Shown here one piece after another: positions 9,186-20,929 of a DNA stretch of 64,000 nucleotides. Within the stretch, counting starts at the first letter, position 1, and each line of letters opens with the position of its first letter. The position numbers and the translations under genes were made by a program. Source of the stretch: Cristatella mucedo (Eukaryota > Bryozoa > Phylactolaemata > Cristatellidae); the NCBI GenBank assembly GCA_009760855.2, contig WPIO01000078.1, positions 1,400,501 to 1,464,500 of the forward strand. The letters run 5' to 3'. Under the pieces are notes generated by a model. The model made no database searches and was not told where the DNA came from. It saw nothing but the letters and a program-made list of their open reading frames with translations.

Positions 9186-12100
9186 GTATTTCCGTCTGTA
9201 ACTCCACAAAGTCATAAAGACCATGTCGGTGTTACGTAGGAGAGCTTTGTATAGCGCACTCACAGCCTAAGCGGTTTTCGGTACGCATTCGGTAGCCAAC
9301 AGACTTCGTCTCACGCAACAAAGAGAAAGTGGGAAGCATAGCAGAGTCAGGAGAGTAGTTGAGGTAGTGAGTAGCATAGAAGTAGCAGCTCAGGACCGCT
9401 GAAAAGGATGTGCCATAGTCGGCAGTAGGAGAGTAGTTATCGTTGCGTAAGAATTGTGGAAGCGAGTTCCACAGTCTAGGACCTGCAGAGCTAAAGCTTC
9501 TGTCGCCAACTGTCTTTAAGCGGAGGAATGGGACAGCTAATTTATTGTCGACACAGGATCTGAGGGCACGAACAGGCTGAAACTGATGCAGCAGCTCAGC
9601 TAACTATGAAGGAGCCAAGCCGTGGCGGGCCTTGTGGGTCAGAGTAACAACTTTGCTCTGTATCCTTCGCTCATCCGGCAACCATCCTATCTCTTTCAGC
9701 AAAGGTGACACGTGCTCAAACCACTGGGATTGAAGACCAGCCTTGGGCCATATTCATTGTCCGCTGTAGTGGCATAATAGCTTTCTTTGGGAGCCCAGCC
9801 AAAATGGAATTTCAGTAATCAAGCCGAGACAGAACTAGAGAGCTACTTAAATTTTTTACAAGCCACTGTGGAAGATAGCTCCTAATCTTGGACAGGAATC
9901 GGATGTAAAGGCCAGCTGTAGAGGCAGTCTTCTGAATGAGGCTTTTGAAATTGAGGCAGCTGATGAACACGACACCTAAACTTCGAGCACGTGGTGATGG
10001 CCGCACAGTAGCATCACCTATTAGAACAGCAAAGCCTTTTAATCCAGCCACACGCTTAGGGTGTCTTATGAGCAGCAGTTCGGTTTTATCATCATTTAAT
10101 TTCAGGAAGTTTTCCGACATCCAGGATCGAATAATCGGAAGGCAAGCATTCAGTTTCTCAGTTGCCGCAGCAGATTCCAACGGTTTCAATGACAAATACA
10201 ACTGAGTATCTTCAGCATAGAAGTGATATCCTATTCTATGGGCCTTAATCACTTTTCCCAGAGGTTGTGTATAAATGGAGAATAGCAAGGGACCAAGTAC
10301 AGACCCTTGAGGGACTCCACAGGTGACCCTTCTCGTGTCTGAGACCTGACCCCCACACGACACGGATTGAACACGATCAGACAAGTACGATTTAAACCAC
10401 GCCAGTGCTTCGTCTGCCAGACCGATCGTTGTTCTCAATCGTTCAAGCAGAACTTCGTGATCAATGGTGTCGAAGGCAGCAGACAGATCTAGCAGAGCTA
10501 GGGTAGTGACATGCCCGTCGTCGTTGCCACGTAGAATGTCATTGTTAACACGGAGGAGAGCAGTTTCAGTAGAGTGCTGCCTCTTTAACCCTGATTGAAA
10601 TGTGTCTGACATTCCATCTTTTTCAATATGTTCAACCAGCCGCTTAGCAACAATTTTTTCAAGAGTCTTTGATAAGAACGGAAGAAGGGAAACTAGGCTA
10701 TAGTTTGCTAGGACCTCTGTGTCTAATCCAGGCTTTTTAAGAATAGGTCTAACGATTGCCGATTTGAAGGACTTGGGGACGACCCCTCTTCCCACAGAAG
10801 CATTACAAATCTTGGTTATGGCACGGCGAAGTTGGTCTGCAAGTGAAGACCACAGAGATGAAAGGGTCTTCAGGAGACGAGCTCTTTTTGCTGGACCTTA
10901 TTAAGGCAGCCACATCGCTTGCAGAAACGTCGGAAAACCTTTTAAGGAAGGTCACAGGTTGACGTACCGCGATTGCTTTGGTCGGAGGGGGCCTAATGGA
11001 GGCACGAATGTGCACAATATTTTCAGTAAAGAAGGCTGAAAACTTTTCGGCAGAGCCCTTAATATCTGGGGAGTCAGACCTCACAGCATGGTTTACTGTC
11101 TTATAAATCTGTTTAGTGTCCGACTGGTGGGAATTCAGCTTTCTATTGAAAAAAGAAGCCCTGGTTTTTTTAAGCTTTCGCGTGTAAACTCAAAGGAAGA
11201 CTTTAAAATTGACTAGATCTGCCTCAGACCCCGATTTCTTGAAACTACGTTCTAGCCTGGGCTTAACCCGGTGCATCTTAAGGAGTTTTTTGTAAATGGA
11301 AAGCAATCTCGACGACTTTGAACACGGATAGAGCAAACGGGAGCATGCTTGTCAAGAGCACTCCTGAGTGTCATGTTCATCGCATCAGTGAGGGTATCGA
11401 GGCTGCCGGGCGAGTCTGAAAGCAGATTACGAAGACCTGCATCACAAACAGATTTCAGAAACTTGTCCACGTCAATGCTTTGTAAGTTACGTCGTTTGGC
11501 AAATTGGACATTGCCCTGTACGTACGAGGTAGCAGGAACAGTAAACGAGACCGAACAATGATCTGAGAGGGTCAGTGGGCACACCACAGGGTCAGTGGGG
11601 AGGACATCCTTAATGATCACGAGATCTAGAATGTGGCCACCGACGTGGGTGCAATGATTAACGTGTTGGGCCAAAGCAAAATTCTCCAGTCAAGAAATGA
11701 GCGGACCTGGCTGTTGCTAGGGTTGTCAACGTGAATATTGAAGTCTCCTTTAATCAGTAACGGCCCATCACACACAAATACTTTTGCGAGGAACTCTGAA
11801 AACTCCTCTATAAACAAGTTTAGACAGCCAGAAGGAGGCCGGTATACCGCAACAGTGAGAGGCATTGTCTTTGATGAAGACCTGATAGCAACCGATTCAA
11901 ACGACGACCCATGCGAGAAACTGCACATTTTATAGCCAAACGATTCGCGAACAACAATTGCAACTCTGCCACCAACCTTGTCAGAACGCATGGACTGATA
12001 ACCCGGGTGGGGTGGTCTCAGAAATACAGCTACTGGAACAAGGCGTCATCCAGGTTTTGGTAAGCAGAAATGCATCTAGCTTCTTCTGGATTACCTGATC

Positions 12101-12460
12101 GCGGATAAGTAACCCCTTGGTTTTTAGCGAGCGGACATTTAGTAGGCGGAATTTAAGAGGATGTCCAACAACTGGGCGACGGCGATGAAGTGGCTCGTAT
12201 TCTCTACCGTTTGCGTCCGGCCCGGCGGACGCTGGCTCTTCGAATTTGAATTGGACCTTGGTAACGGCCGGCGGATGACGTTTCACAACGCGCAGGGCTA
12301 CGGCGGGTGGGCTACTACCGCAACAAGTACTATTCAGCGCTTTAAACTTACGAGTTGGAGGTTTGATAGCCGAGCTGTTGATGGGGCGAACGCAGGATGC
12401 AGGAAGGTTCTCACTGACCCGCCGGAGAAGGCCCGGCGGTAGGTATCGACTAATGGCGAC
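9186..12460 (-). mobile_element. LINE family A (CR1/L2-type), nearly full ORF2, broken
   Basis: The best family A copy. Reading leftwards from 12460: an endonuclease start (FRLLNVRSLKTKG near 12150), further endonuclease blocks at 11991-11626 (DFNIHVDNPS) and 11674-11252, a linker at 11084-10803, then a reverse transcriptase frame of 327 codons at 10795-9812. The RT shows motif A (AFDTID), motif B (GVPQGSVLGPLLF) and motif C changed to YAED, then WMSENFLKLNDDKTELLLI and an RLDY block. Several frameshifts separate these segments, so it cannot make one protein. The 3' part (9812-9186) matches 27910-28170 and 63585-64000. It lies between SCARB genes A and B. Confidence 0.92.
9812..10795 (-). pseudogene. 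Reverse transcriptase domain of LINE A (catalytic box YAED)
   Basis: An open stretch of 327 codons covers RT motifs 0 to 7 and the start of the thumb. It includes RPILKKPGLD, LPFLSKTLEKIVAKRL, LLDLSAAFDTIDHEVLLERL, GVPQGSVLGPLLFSIY and FYAEDTQLYLSL. In CR1/L2 elements motif C is normally YADD; here the first Asp codon reads GAA (10211-10213), so a metal-binding residue is changed to Glu. The frame ends at a stop after the RLDY block. The upstream endonuclease is in other frames, so it is treated as a decayed copy. The name follows from motif order, not from a database match. Confidence 0.9.
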
Positions 12461-12599
12461 ATCGCACCTTATGCTAAGCAGGTCCTATTTTGTGTAGCAT
12501 ATCCGAGGACAGCTCATAAATAGTCACAGCGAAGATAGCAGTGGAATACCCGAAGGTATTACGGAGAAATCAAGTAAAGGTCCACACCACGCTAGGAGT

Positions 12600-13445
12600 C
12601 GCCCGAGGCCGCTCTTTAGCGCCGGTTAGTGGCAACATGCACGGTGTCAGCACGTATAAGCACACAAAGAACGAATCACATGAAAACACTAAATGCTCTG
12701 ATAAATATCTGCGTTTTTAGCTTTTTCACATAACGTCAAGTCAGGGTATGTCGCGATGCAAGTAGGAAGTGAGTTCCAAGCTATGGGAACTTACGAAATG
12801 AAGGCTTGGTCTCCAAAGGATTTGAGGTACGTACGCAGTTTTGCTTAAGGATCAGATTCAGGAAAGTGTGTGGTACGATGGTGTGATGATGCAATGGTGC
12901 GGGACTAGATCTGATAGGTAAACATGATATACAGAATAAATTTATATGAAAGTGAGCGAAAGAACCTTAAAGTAGATGCGTTTCTTGACTTGGAGCCAGA
13001 GCATGTCGGGAAGAAAGGGTGTGCTGTAGCCACTGTGACAGTAACGACAGAGGAGCGTCGCAGCAGATTTTTGCACCGGCTGTAAGTACCTGATTGCACA
13101 GGCCGGTTGAACAGCAAGCAGTCAGTTACAGAAGTCAAGATGGGATGTCAAAAACGCATTGACCTATTAGGATGTAGCATCCCTGACTAAGTCAGCCCGA
13201 GTTTCACGAATGTTACGAAGCTAAAAAGTTGGCAGACTTGACTATGGACTTGATGTGGTCGTCTAATGAAAGTTCACTTTGAAACCGGTTATCTAGTTTT
13301 CCCTCAGATTCAAAATAAGATATGCTGACGGAGCAGATTTTTAACGTTAGGTCTTTAAATTCTTTCTGAATCACACTTAGTTTGCCTATTAGTAGCAGTT
13401 TAGGTATTGTAATTTGAGCCCTAGCAGTCAGCGGCAAAGTGGCTC
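12600..13445 (-). mobile_element. LINE family B fragment (RT C-terminus to 3' region)
   Basis: Contains the minus-strand blocks TTAGTGGCAACATGCACGG, CACAAAGAACGAATCACA, TCTCCAAAGGATTTGAGG and, at 13437-13213, a frame with KLLLIGKLSVIQKEF and ELSLDDHIKSIVKSA. These match 22190-22980. The AT-rich terminal tail is absent at its left end, where it meets unassigned DNA at 12460-12600. Confidence 0.85.
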
Positions 13446-14189
13446 CACGTCAGAGCCAAGTGACTCGTGCCGTTTCCGGCTGGCCTACGAGACGGATTTT
13501 TGCTTTAATCAAATTTTGATGTAATAATAGAAGTAATAGTAATTGCAAGTAGTAAAAGTAATATTAGTAAAATTAATTGCAAAAATAGTAATTGCAGTAA
13601 TAATTTCAGTCTCGCCTCTCAACACTATGCGCTACAAGTTTTTCTTGTGCAATGCAGAATTACCTTCCGGAAACCGAAGCTCTTGTGAACCTCGTGTACA
13701 AAAACGGATACAGCCAAGACCTGTTCAAAGCTTATCTGTTTGTTCTTTGATTAGAGTGAGTAAGAAACTACGTGCCTATGGACATCTAAACCTGTATCGC
13801 TTTGGTCTACTGGGCCTGCCACGCCACGCCAGAACCGGCGTTACAAACGCCGGTGGATAGCAACTTGCATACTCGTTATGATCGTTTGTGCCTATTATCT
13901 CTTCGTTATTGTACTTCCATTGCATTCCTAGATATTCGAGCTGTTCCTAAGATCCTTGAATTATAAATTAACAAAAGAAAGCCCCGTAGCCGACGCGGGA
14001 GCCGGGTCCGCGAGCCGAGACGCCGCTCGTTTGGCTGAAGCTGCAAGCTAACTACCCGCTCGTTCGGTATTCTTAGCATTGTCTCGAACCACTCAGCACG
14101 TACTCCCTCGAGCGCTACGGTAAATATCTCTAAATTAGCGGTCATCAGGCTTGTTATAGCTCCGGTGGCCCAACTTAAGGCTTGTCTTC

Positions 14190-14290
14190 GGAATCACTCA
14201 ATCGTGCCTCCTTTGCAGCAAATGTAAAGTGCCTAGAAAGATATTGAGTTCTCTGTGGGTGCTATATCTAATGTATAATTATTGTTATAA
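14190..14290 (+). mobile_element. Solo LINE B 3' tail nested in the endonuclease of copy I
   Basis: TTTGCAGCAAATGTAAAGTG, CCTAGAAAGATATTGAG and TCTCTGTGGGTGCTATATC are the LINE B terminal block. They interrupt the endonuclease between GGAATCACTC (equivalent to the WNSRS codons of copy II at 24380-24400) and TTGCTCTTTGCGTAATAAACC, which resumes it. A heavily truncated later insertion explains this best. Confidence 0.8.
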
Positions 14291-15404
14291 ATTGTAATCC
14301 TTGCTCTTTGCGTAATAAACCCCTAGTAATAAGCCGCATTATTTCTGAAAAAGGTCTCGACCTGCTCGCCTTGACTGAAACTTGGCTTAAATCGGTAAAC
14401 TGCCCGACAATAGAAGAAGTAACCCCGACTGTCTTCTTCTTCTTTAACACCCATAGATCGATCCAAACTAAAGATGGGGTAGCTAATTTCACATGCTCGA
14501 ACTCTAATGTTAAGCTCTTTGCAGTAATCTTGAAGCAGTCTTTCGAATCTATTGTCTTAATTTCACCCGACAACAAGCAACCGACGGTGGCAGAAGTATA
14601 TCGCCCACCAGGTACCAACCCGTCGTTTATCTCAAATTATTTTCTGATCGCATTTCGACTCTGTGCATAACAAGCCAATCTTTCCTCATTATGGGTGATT
14701 TCGGCATTCGTTTTGATAACTTATCTGATGCTCAGCACAGAATTTCGTCCACTTACTGACTCATTTTCTCTTGTGGCTCATGCGCATGGCCCTACTCACC
14801 TCAAGCTTCACATGCTCGACCAAATTTTCTCTTGCAACTACACTTTATTATCACTAATTATTACCAAAGTCTGCTTATCTGACAACAGGTAGATCCCATT
14901 CAGCCTACAGTGTGTGACCTCCTCATCCTTATTTACAATCACAAGTGAATCTTAAAGCCTCAATTCCTTTGATGTCACTGCTGTTCATGCGAGAATATCT
15001 GCTTCGCCTCTGCGGCTCAATCCCACTTCCAACGACCTGTCATCATTGATATATTGCGGCAACATGACACTAGCTTAAATTATGGAGGATTTTGCACTTT
15101 TGACTGAGCGCACTGTGCGCCCTCGCCCAGACGGCTTTTGGTTTCCCACAGACACTAAACTGTCTGGGTCGAAAGGATAAGCTTTAAAAAGCATACCACC
15201 ATCTACAGCCATACGAGGACTACTGTAAATTGCCCTAATATATCCTACCAAAGGCCAAGTCTAGCTTCTATAAAGACATTGCTGATTCACAGTTGCACTA
15301 TCCAAAAATGCTGGTGACGGCGATTTACCGTCTCCTCAACCGCTCAGAGGCTAGCTCCTTACCTATCGATCCCTGTGATAATCTAGCTGATCGCTTCTCT
15401 AGCT

Positions 15405-15490
15405 TCGTTGTAATAATAGTAATAAAAATAATGCACTTGATAAAGCGCCCTCAGAGAACTCAATCTCTTTCTGGGCGCTTTACATCAGCT
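15405..15490 (-). mobile_element. Solo LINE B 3' tail nested in copy I, opposite strand
   Basis: GTAATAATAGTAATAAAAAT followed by GCACTTGATAAAGCGCCC, TCAGAGAACTCAATCTC and GGGCGCTTTACA is the inverted LINE B terminus, about 85 bp with no other LINE sequence attached. It sits between the endonuclease and RT parts of copy I. Confidence 0.85.
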
Positions 15491-17429
15491 AATAAAAATA
15501 GACGAGATCAGGTAGTCCATCCTAAGATGGAAGCATCCCCCTGAAATCGTGTCCATCGATTCCGTGCAGCACATCAATACCTACATTCAAGGAAGTCACT
15601 AGTGACCACGTCCTGAAGTTCATATCCCAAGCGTATAAGACAACTAGTCATTTGGATCCTAGTCCCACTTTCCTCTTCTATGATGAATAGATCTGCTTCC
15701 ATGCATCACCAACATCGTTAATATGTCGTTAGCCTAAGGTCATGCCCCAGCACCTCTCAAAAAGACTGTAGTCTGGCCACTACTCAGTAAATTAACACTA
15801 GACCAAGAAAATTTGAAAAAATTCCGCCCAGCCTCCCATTTACAGTTTCTATTAAAGACACTGGAACGAGCCGGGGCAAACCAACTGAACATTGAAACTT
15901 CCAACCTTGCTAGGGAGTTCCAGTCGGATTTTAGAGCTAATCACTCTACAGAGTTGGCATTGCTCCCGGTATATCACGACCTACTTAGGAATGTAGACTT
16001 AAGAAGAATCCTTCTGCTTGTTTCGCTCGCTATTTCGGTAGCTTTTGATACTATCGATCGACAAGTCCTTCTTGAGCCCCTCTCAACTCGCCGCATGGGC
16101 ATCACTGGAGCCCCTCTCATCTCGCCGCATGGGCATGCATTTCAACGGCTCAGGTCCTATCTCAGCGGAAGACTCCGGAGTGAATGTTGTGAATGAACAC
16201 AGATCCTCCTAGGAACCTCTGAAATATGGGGTACCTCAGGGTGAGTGTTTTGTTCCGTTCTTCTCATGTTTTATAGTCTTCCTCTTTCCTAAGCGACTGC
16301 CAGGCACAATCTAGACTTGCACTTCTATGCAGATGACACTCGGCTGTACCTTTGTTTTAATCACTCCCAGCCCTCCAGGACGTTGAATTCCCTCAACTGC
16401 AATGCTGTGTGTGTTGGTAATATCCGCACAAGGATGGCAGCAAACTATCTTAAACTAAATGATGATTTAAAAAACCTATTAGTTACGTGCAAAGCAAGTG
16501 TGATTGAGAAATTGAAAATGCTGAAAGCTAAAAATCGACTTTCCTGGCGTATCGCCTGTTGAATCCGCGTGAATTATAGGTTTAATGTTCCAAAGAGGCC
16601 TTTCGTTAGGCGACCTCATTAGCTTCACCGTCAAGTCTACCTACTTTCAGCTGCATAGCATAGATAAAGTTTGACCTTGTTTAGACAGGGATACCATATA
16701 AAAGTTGCTCTGTGCATTTGTAACATTCCGTCTTGACATCTGTAACTCACTGCTTGCTGGTCTCCCGGCCTGTGAAACCAGGCACTAACAGCTGGTGCAA
16801 AACTGTGCAACTAGGTATGTCTGTCGCGAAGTCGCAGTTACCACAAAAGGAAATTTCTCACCGACCTGCGCTCGCTTCCAGTCAAGCAACGCATCGACTT
16901 CAAGTTTCTGTCACTCACTTTTAGGTTCCTTTGTTTTTACGACTCCAGCTCCTACTCGATCTACTCCTCCTCATCCCCGCCAGGTAAAGCATCGTACCAC
17001 CGGCATTTCGGAATCTAATCATTTATCTATACATCTAACAAACCTCAAATCCTTGATAGACTGTTTCTTTAGTTCGTATGCTCCCAAAGCCTGAAACTCA
17101 CATTTGACTTGCGTCATGTCATCTCCTGACTTGACCACATTTTAAAAGAAACTAAACACGCATCTATTTATCATAGCATTTAGCTGGTCCCTGTGACTTG
17201 ATCTTTATGTTCTTATGAGTGCCGAAACTGTGCATGCTGCTACTAACCAGACTGGCATGCTGACTCTGTGCACTCCACCCCTAACCATGTAACTCTTGTT
17301 GTTTATTGAGAATGCCACCACTAACCTTTCAGTCGTGCTTCCTTTGCAGATTTCAAGTGCCTAGAAAGAAATTGAGTTTTATGAAAGCGCTGAATCAAAT
17401 GTAAAAATCACTATTATTATATTATTAAG

Positions 17430-17812
17430 AAACGCTTCACCCTAAGTAGCTCTACGGTAGCCGCTAGATGCTGTTTCTGGCGCCCTCTTTGCTTCTAACG
17501 AAGACTCTGGGCAGACTCACGTCGAAACATCAGCTCTCGGCTAGCCACCCGACTCTCTTGCCCCTATCTCTATTTTTCTGCCCTAATACATTTTTATGTA
17601 TGCATTCAGCAGCCTAATAATAAAAATATAAGCATGCTTGTATAACGACATAAGGGAAGATACCTCTCGAGGCACTTAAAAGGTGCTACGAGAGGAAGTA
17701 CGTCTACGGTATAATGAAAACATGCGCAGTGCCAGCATGCATAATCACACAGAGGTCTCCTCGCAAGGAATTTGTAAGTGCTGTAAGGAACTTGTGTTCT
17801 TCTTTTTAAATA
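17430..17812. other. Unassigned DNA between LINE copies
   Basis: No gene or known repeat recognised. It includes a patch GTCACGTCGAAACATCAGC-like near 17518 and a stretch with CTCGAGGCACTTAAAAG near 17667. No open frame worth noting. Confidence 0.4.
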
Positions 17813-17814
17813 TT

Positions 17815-18350
17815 TTCAGAACATGGAGCCTCGTTGCTTGAGTAGGGGATGAGGTCCAAGCTTTGAGAGCAAATGACCTGAAGGTAGAGTCCCCAAAGGA
17901 TTAAAGGTAGTTTAACCACCTAGCTATACGGCGGCTTGATCCTGAGAGCGTATTGCACGATCCGTAAGCATAATGCGGAAAAGTGCGCTGTAGCAAGAGA
18001 ATGATAGGACCTCCAAGTGAGTAACAAACCTCATCGTCGATAAGCTGCGAGGAGCCATTTCATGTCGGTGAGAGGTTGTGTAATGAGGTTGGCAGCTGCT
18101 ATGTTAATAACCGACAAGCCTATTTACAGTGTTTTGCCTTTGTTCAATTTCACACGCTAGAAGACATCCAAGTAGTGAGTTGCAGAAGTCAAGACGGAAT
18201 GCAGCAAATTCATGGACCGGCTTGGCTGTGGTTTCACTGTCTAAGCAGGCCCCAATGTTTGCAATGGTCCATCGCTGAAAAGTAATCAGACTCGACGGCA
18301 GAGCTGATGTGATCGTCTACGAAAAGGCCACTTTGTAACAGGACGCCCGG
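17815..18350 (-). mobile_element. LINE family B fragment (RT C-terminal region)
   Basis: Shows the minus-strand blocks TCCCCAAAGGATTAAAGG, AGTGAGTTGCAGAAGTC, AAGACGGAATGCAGC and GAGCTGATGTGATCGTC, in the same order as 22400-22860 but more diverged. Both ends are truncated. Confidence 0.75.
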
Positions 18351-19570
18351 ATTTCATTCAGGCGCTATAGAAAATATCATTCCGTAATCTGACCACTATG
18401 AGGGCCAGCTTTCCAGCGTGAAGCAGTGTGCTCTCATGCACGTGCTCATGTCAGCAATACTGATGCTGCCAGGGAGTTGAACTTGGGGTCAATGCGTGTT
18501 TGAGGGTAATGAGGAATCAAAGCACAAGGCTTCTTTTTTCATGAACTTTCACGTAGCAGAGTTTTTTTTCTCAGATGTGTAGCGATGCTTTCCGCCTTCA
18601 CTCTTTTTCCCCTCTGTCCTATTCTTGTCATTTTTTCCATCCTGCTTTCGTCCTCCTCAATCTGGTCTTCCTTATTCTTCATGATCGTCAACATCTTTGT
18701 AATTTTTACTGCTATTTAGCTTTGCCTTCTTTAGAAATCCTTCTAGTACCTTGCTGGACTTGCTTGCGTTTTTTTCTCCTCGAGTTTTAGTGTTCAGTAC
18801 TAGGCACTTGCCCTTTTATCTCCCATGTCCTTTGATTAAAGATTGGGGTCACCAAAAATGTATAAAATTACACAGCAGCAGTAGCGACGATGCAGTTCGC
18901 GGAGACTAGTTTTGACTAACTCTGACCTTCACACCGCTGACTTTATTTCCGAAGGAATAGGTTGAGCCTTTCAGGGATCTTGACAGAAAGGCTTCGGGGA
19001 CATTGGAAATGCTCATCCATCCACATGCTGGTGCCAGGAGATTCAATGCTTACGGGGTCTTTAAATAGGATCAAATCTAAAATTAAAATCTCCTCACTAA
19101 TCACTTTCTCAAACTTACTACTTTGGCGCAGAAAAGTCCGAGTGAGCGGCAGAAAACATCCTTTCAACAACACTGCATGGACCGGATGAGAGCTCTAGCA
19201 CGAGTGCCATGCTAACACAGCCAGCTAAGCCTTGATTGGTCTAAGTCAGGAAACAAGCTAAACTAGCTCAGCCAGCAATAGTCAAGTTCATTGAAACAAG
19301 GAGTTGCTTGAAATCGAGATTATTGTTCTCACTTGAAAACGTGCTTACAAAACATGCACAGTCCATTTTGCTTTTGGCGCCCCCTTGACCTTAGAGCCTA
19401 GGGACATCTGTCACACTTATCCACCTCTTGCTATGCCACTGTATTTGCTATCGATTCCCCTCCCACTACCGAGTTTGTGTGAGGCACAGAAATGTGCACA
19501 GTGAAGCTTTTCACCATTCCTGGGATTAGAGAAATTCTATGTCACGGTCACGTGTCACTATTTTGAGTTA
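18351..19570. other. Unassigned DNA, partly T-rich
   Basis: A pyrimidine-rich stretch at 18530-18790 keeps a 71-codon plus frame open (Phe/Leu/Cys-rich), likely compositional. At 18943-19189 both strands have about 75-codon open frames without family resemblance. Nothing can be assigned. Confidence 0.35.
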
Positions 19571-19572
19571 CG

Positions 19573-20000
19573 TCAGTGCCGAGCGACGCTCACGACCACC
19601 TTTGTTTGCCTCCAGCGAGTGAAAAGAAACCTCGGAAATATTCGGCCGGTCTGGGCAGCTTCTGAGAACACTCTTGTGCCATGAGCATAGTCGTAGCTTA
19701 GGAAAGCAATCGCCACAGCTGCGTCTGGATGTACCGATGACTCTGCTCGATAGGAAACCCTCATGGCCGGCTCGTCGCGCAGCGGCTCTTCAGCCATTGG
19801 TCACCCAACGGTAGCACTCGGCGGTCGCCTCGAAGGGGGCGATGCCCTCGGTGCCCCTCAATCCGTCGGACGATGCGTCCGAATGCGTCCGAACTCGCGT
19901 TGACCACGTACATTTTAGCGGTACGATCAACGGGCGTCCCTGGCATCCACGCCGCAAACTTGGCAACGTTGTTCAAGCGACTCGCTCTCCGATGCATGCA
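19573..20000 (-). other. Possible remnant of an unknown coding region
   Basis: Two overlapping minus frames, 19997-19761 and 19797-19573, have protein-like composition unlike the surrounding AT-rich DNA: NNVAKFAAWMPGTPVDRT and MYVVNASSDAFGRIVRRIE in one, then AMRVSYRAESSVHPDAAVA and AFLSYDYAHGTRVFSEAA in the other. Together they look like one ancestral coding stretch broken by a frameshift near 19800, either exon remains or transposon protein. I recognise no family. The call rests only on composition and open length. Confidence 0.2.
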
Positions 20001-20730
20001 ATCTGAAATCTAGCAGGAGGTTTGGAAGGCTTTTGCCAAAGAGTCGCCACGTGATTCATACAGAACTTTCTGCCGCCTGAGTGCATCAGTTGCCATCGGG
20101 CAGCAGCGGCAGCAAGAAGCAACAAAGAAGAGATTTTTTCCGACCTAAAAGTGCTCATACTTACCACTTGCATAATATGACTGCTATAGCCTCCGCCCGA
20201 CCTCGCAGAGAGGATTATGCCGAAAAAATTAGTAGGGCGCATTGATTTTTACGAGCTGCGAACGATCGCACCGACTTAAATAAGCGCACGCTGTAGGAGG
20301 TGGTTGCCATCAGCAGTCCACGAGCGGTCCGATTATTTTCAATCTCCTTCACTGGCTGGGCGTCCCACTTTGCGACCTCAGCGCAGCCGCTAGCAGAATC
20401 CAGATCACAATAGTTTATTTTCAGATTCCTTTGCTTCGTCTACAGATCAGTGGGCGCAACCCATTAATTTTGACCGTCACAGTACGTCACGGTGCTAGTC
20501 CCGTAAATCATTTTTTCGTATCTGATGATGAGACATCAGCTAAAATAGGTAATGGCTTAATGTTGCAGCGGTTTTGAGACGCAGCACCTCAACTATCCAG
20601 GTACAAAATTGTTGCAAAAAGGCGTAGCTTCCGAATGCGTCGAAATTGGGTAACTAGGTTGGCAGCCATTGCCTTCTTTAATCATTTAAATATTAAAGTT
20701 GAAGTCAAATTTGTACGTAAAAATTGAAGA
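20001..20730. other. Unassigned DNA
   Basis: No recognised feature. A minus frame at 20242-19973 continues the region above but is less protein-like and is probably by chance. Confidence 0.35.
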
Positions 20731-20734
20731 TAAG

Positions 20735-20925
20735 TAGACTTAGCAGCCTTATAAATGTAACAGCAGAAGAGTCTTCACGACTGCCACCGCCGCTTACATT
20801 GGACAATCAGGGCTCGAACCCACGACCTGGGTCGTGATCATTCGCTGCAGGACTCAAAACCGTGATATGGATCATGAAGAGCGAGCACCTTACCTCGTGC
20901 GCCAAGACATAGGATGCTCAATGAG
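20735..20925 (-). mobile_element. SINE1 copy with duplicated head motif
   Basis: On the minus strand: GCACGAGGTAAGGTGCTCGC, TTCATGATCCATATCACGG, then CCAGGTCGTGGGTTCGAGC (a good box B), then AAGCGGCGGTGGCAGTCGTG and GACTCTTCTGCTGTTAC. The body matches other SINE1 copies. The box B-like region appears twice (TTTTGAGTCCTGCAGC and GGGTTCGAGCCC), suggesting a partial head duplication. Confidence 0.78.
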
Positions 20926-20929
20926 ACCT

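Larger units (their letters stand above)
13540..17425 (+). mobile_element. LINE family B copy I, long but broken, with nested tails
   Basis: A 5' untranslated region (about 13600-14150) is shared with 23830-24250 and 40980-41360. The endonuclease starts at 14150 (TATAGCTCCGGTGGCCCA) and continues at 14308-14670 (LLALTETWLKS; EVYRPPG). RT lies at 15813-16560 with FQSDFRANHSTELALLPVYHD, AFDTIDRQVLLEPL and intact FYADDTRLYLC. The C-terminal part is at 16733-17100, and the 3' UTR ends with AGTGCCTAGAAAGAAATTGAG and an ATT-rich tail at 17410-17425. Two solo LINE B tails interrupt it, at 14190-14290 and 15405-15490. Many stops and frameshifts are present. Confidence 0.88.
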
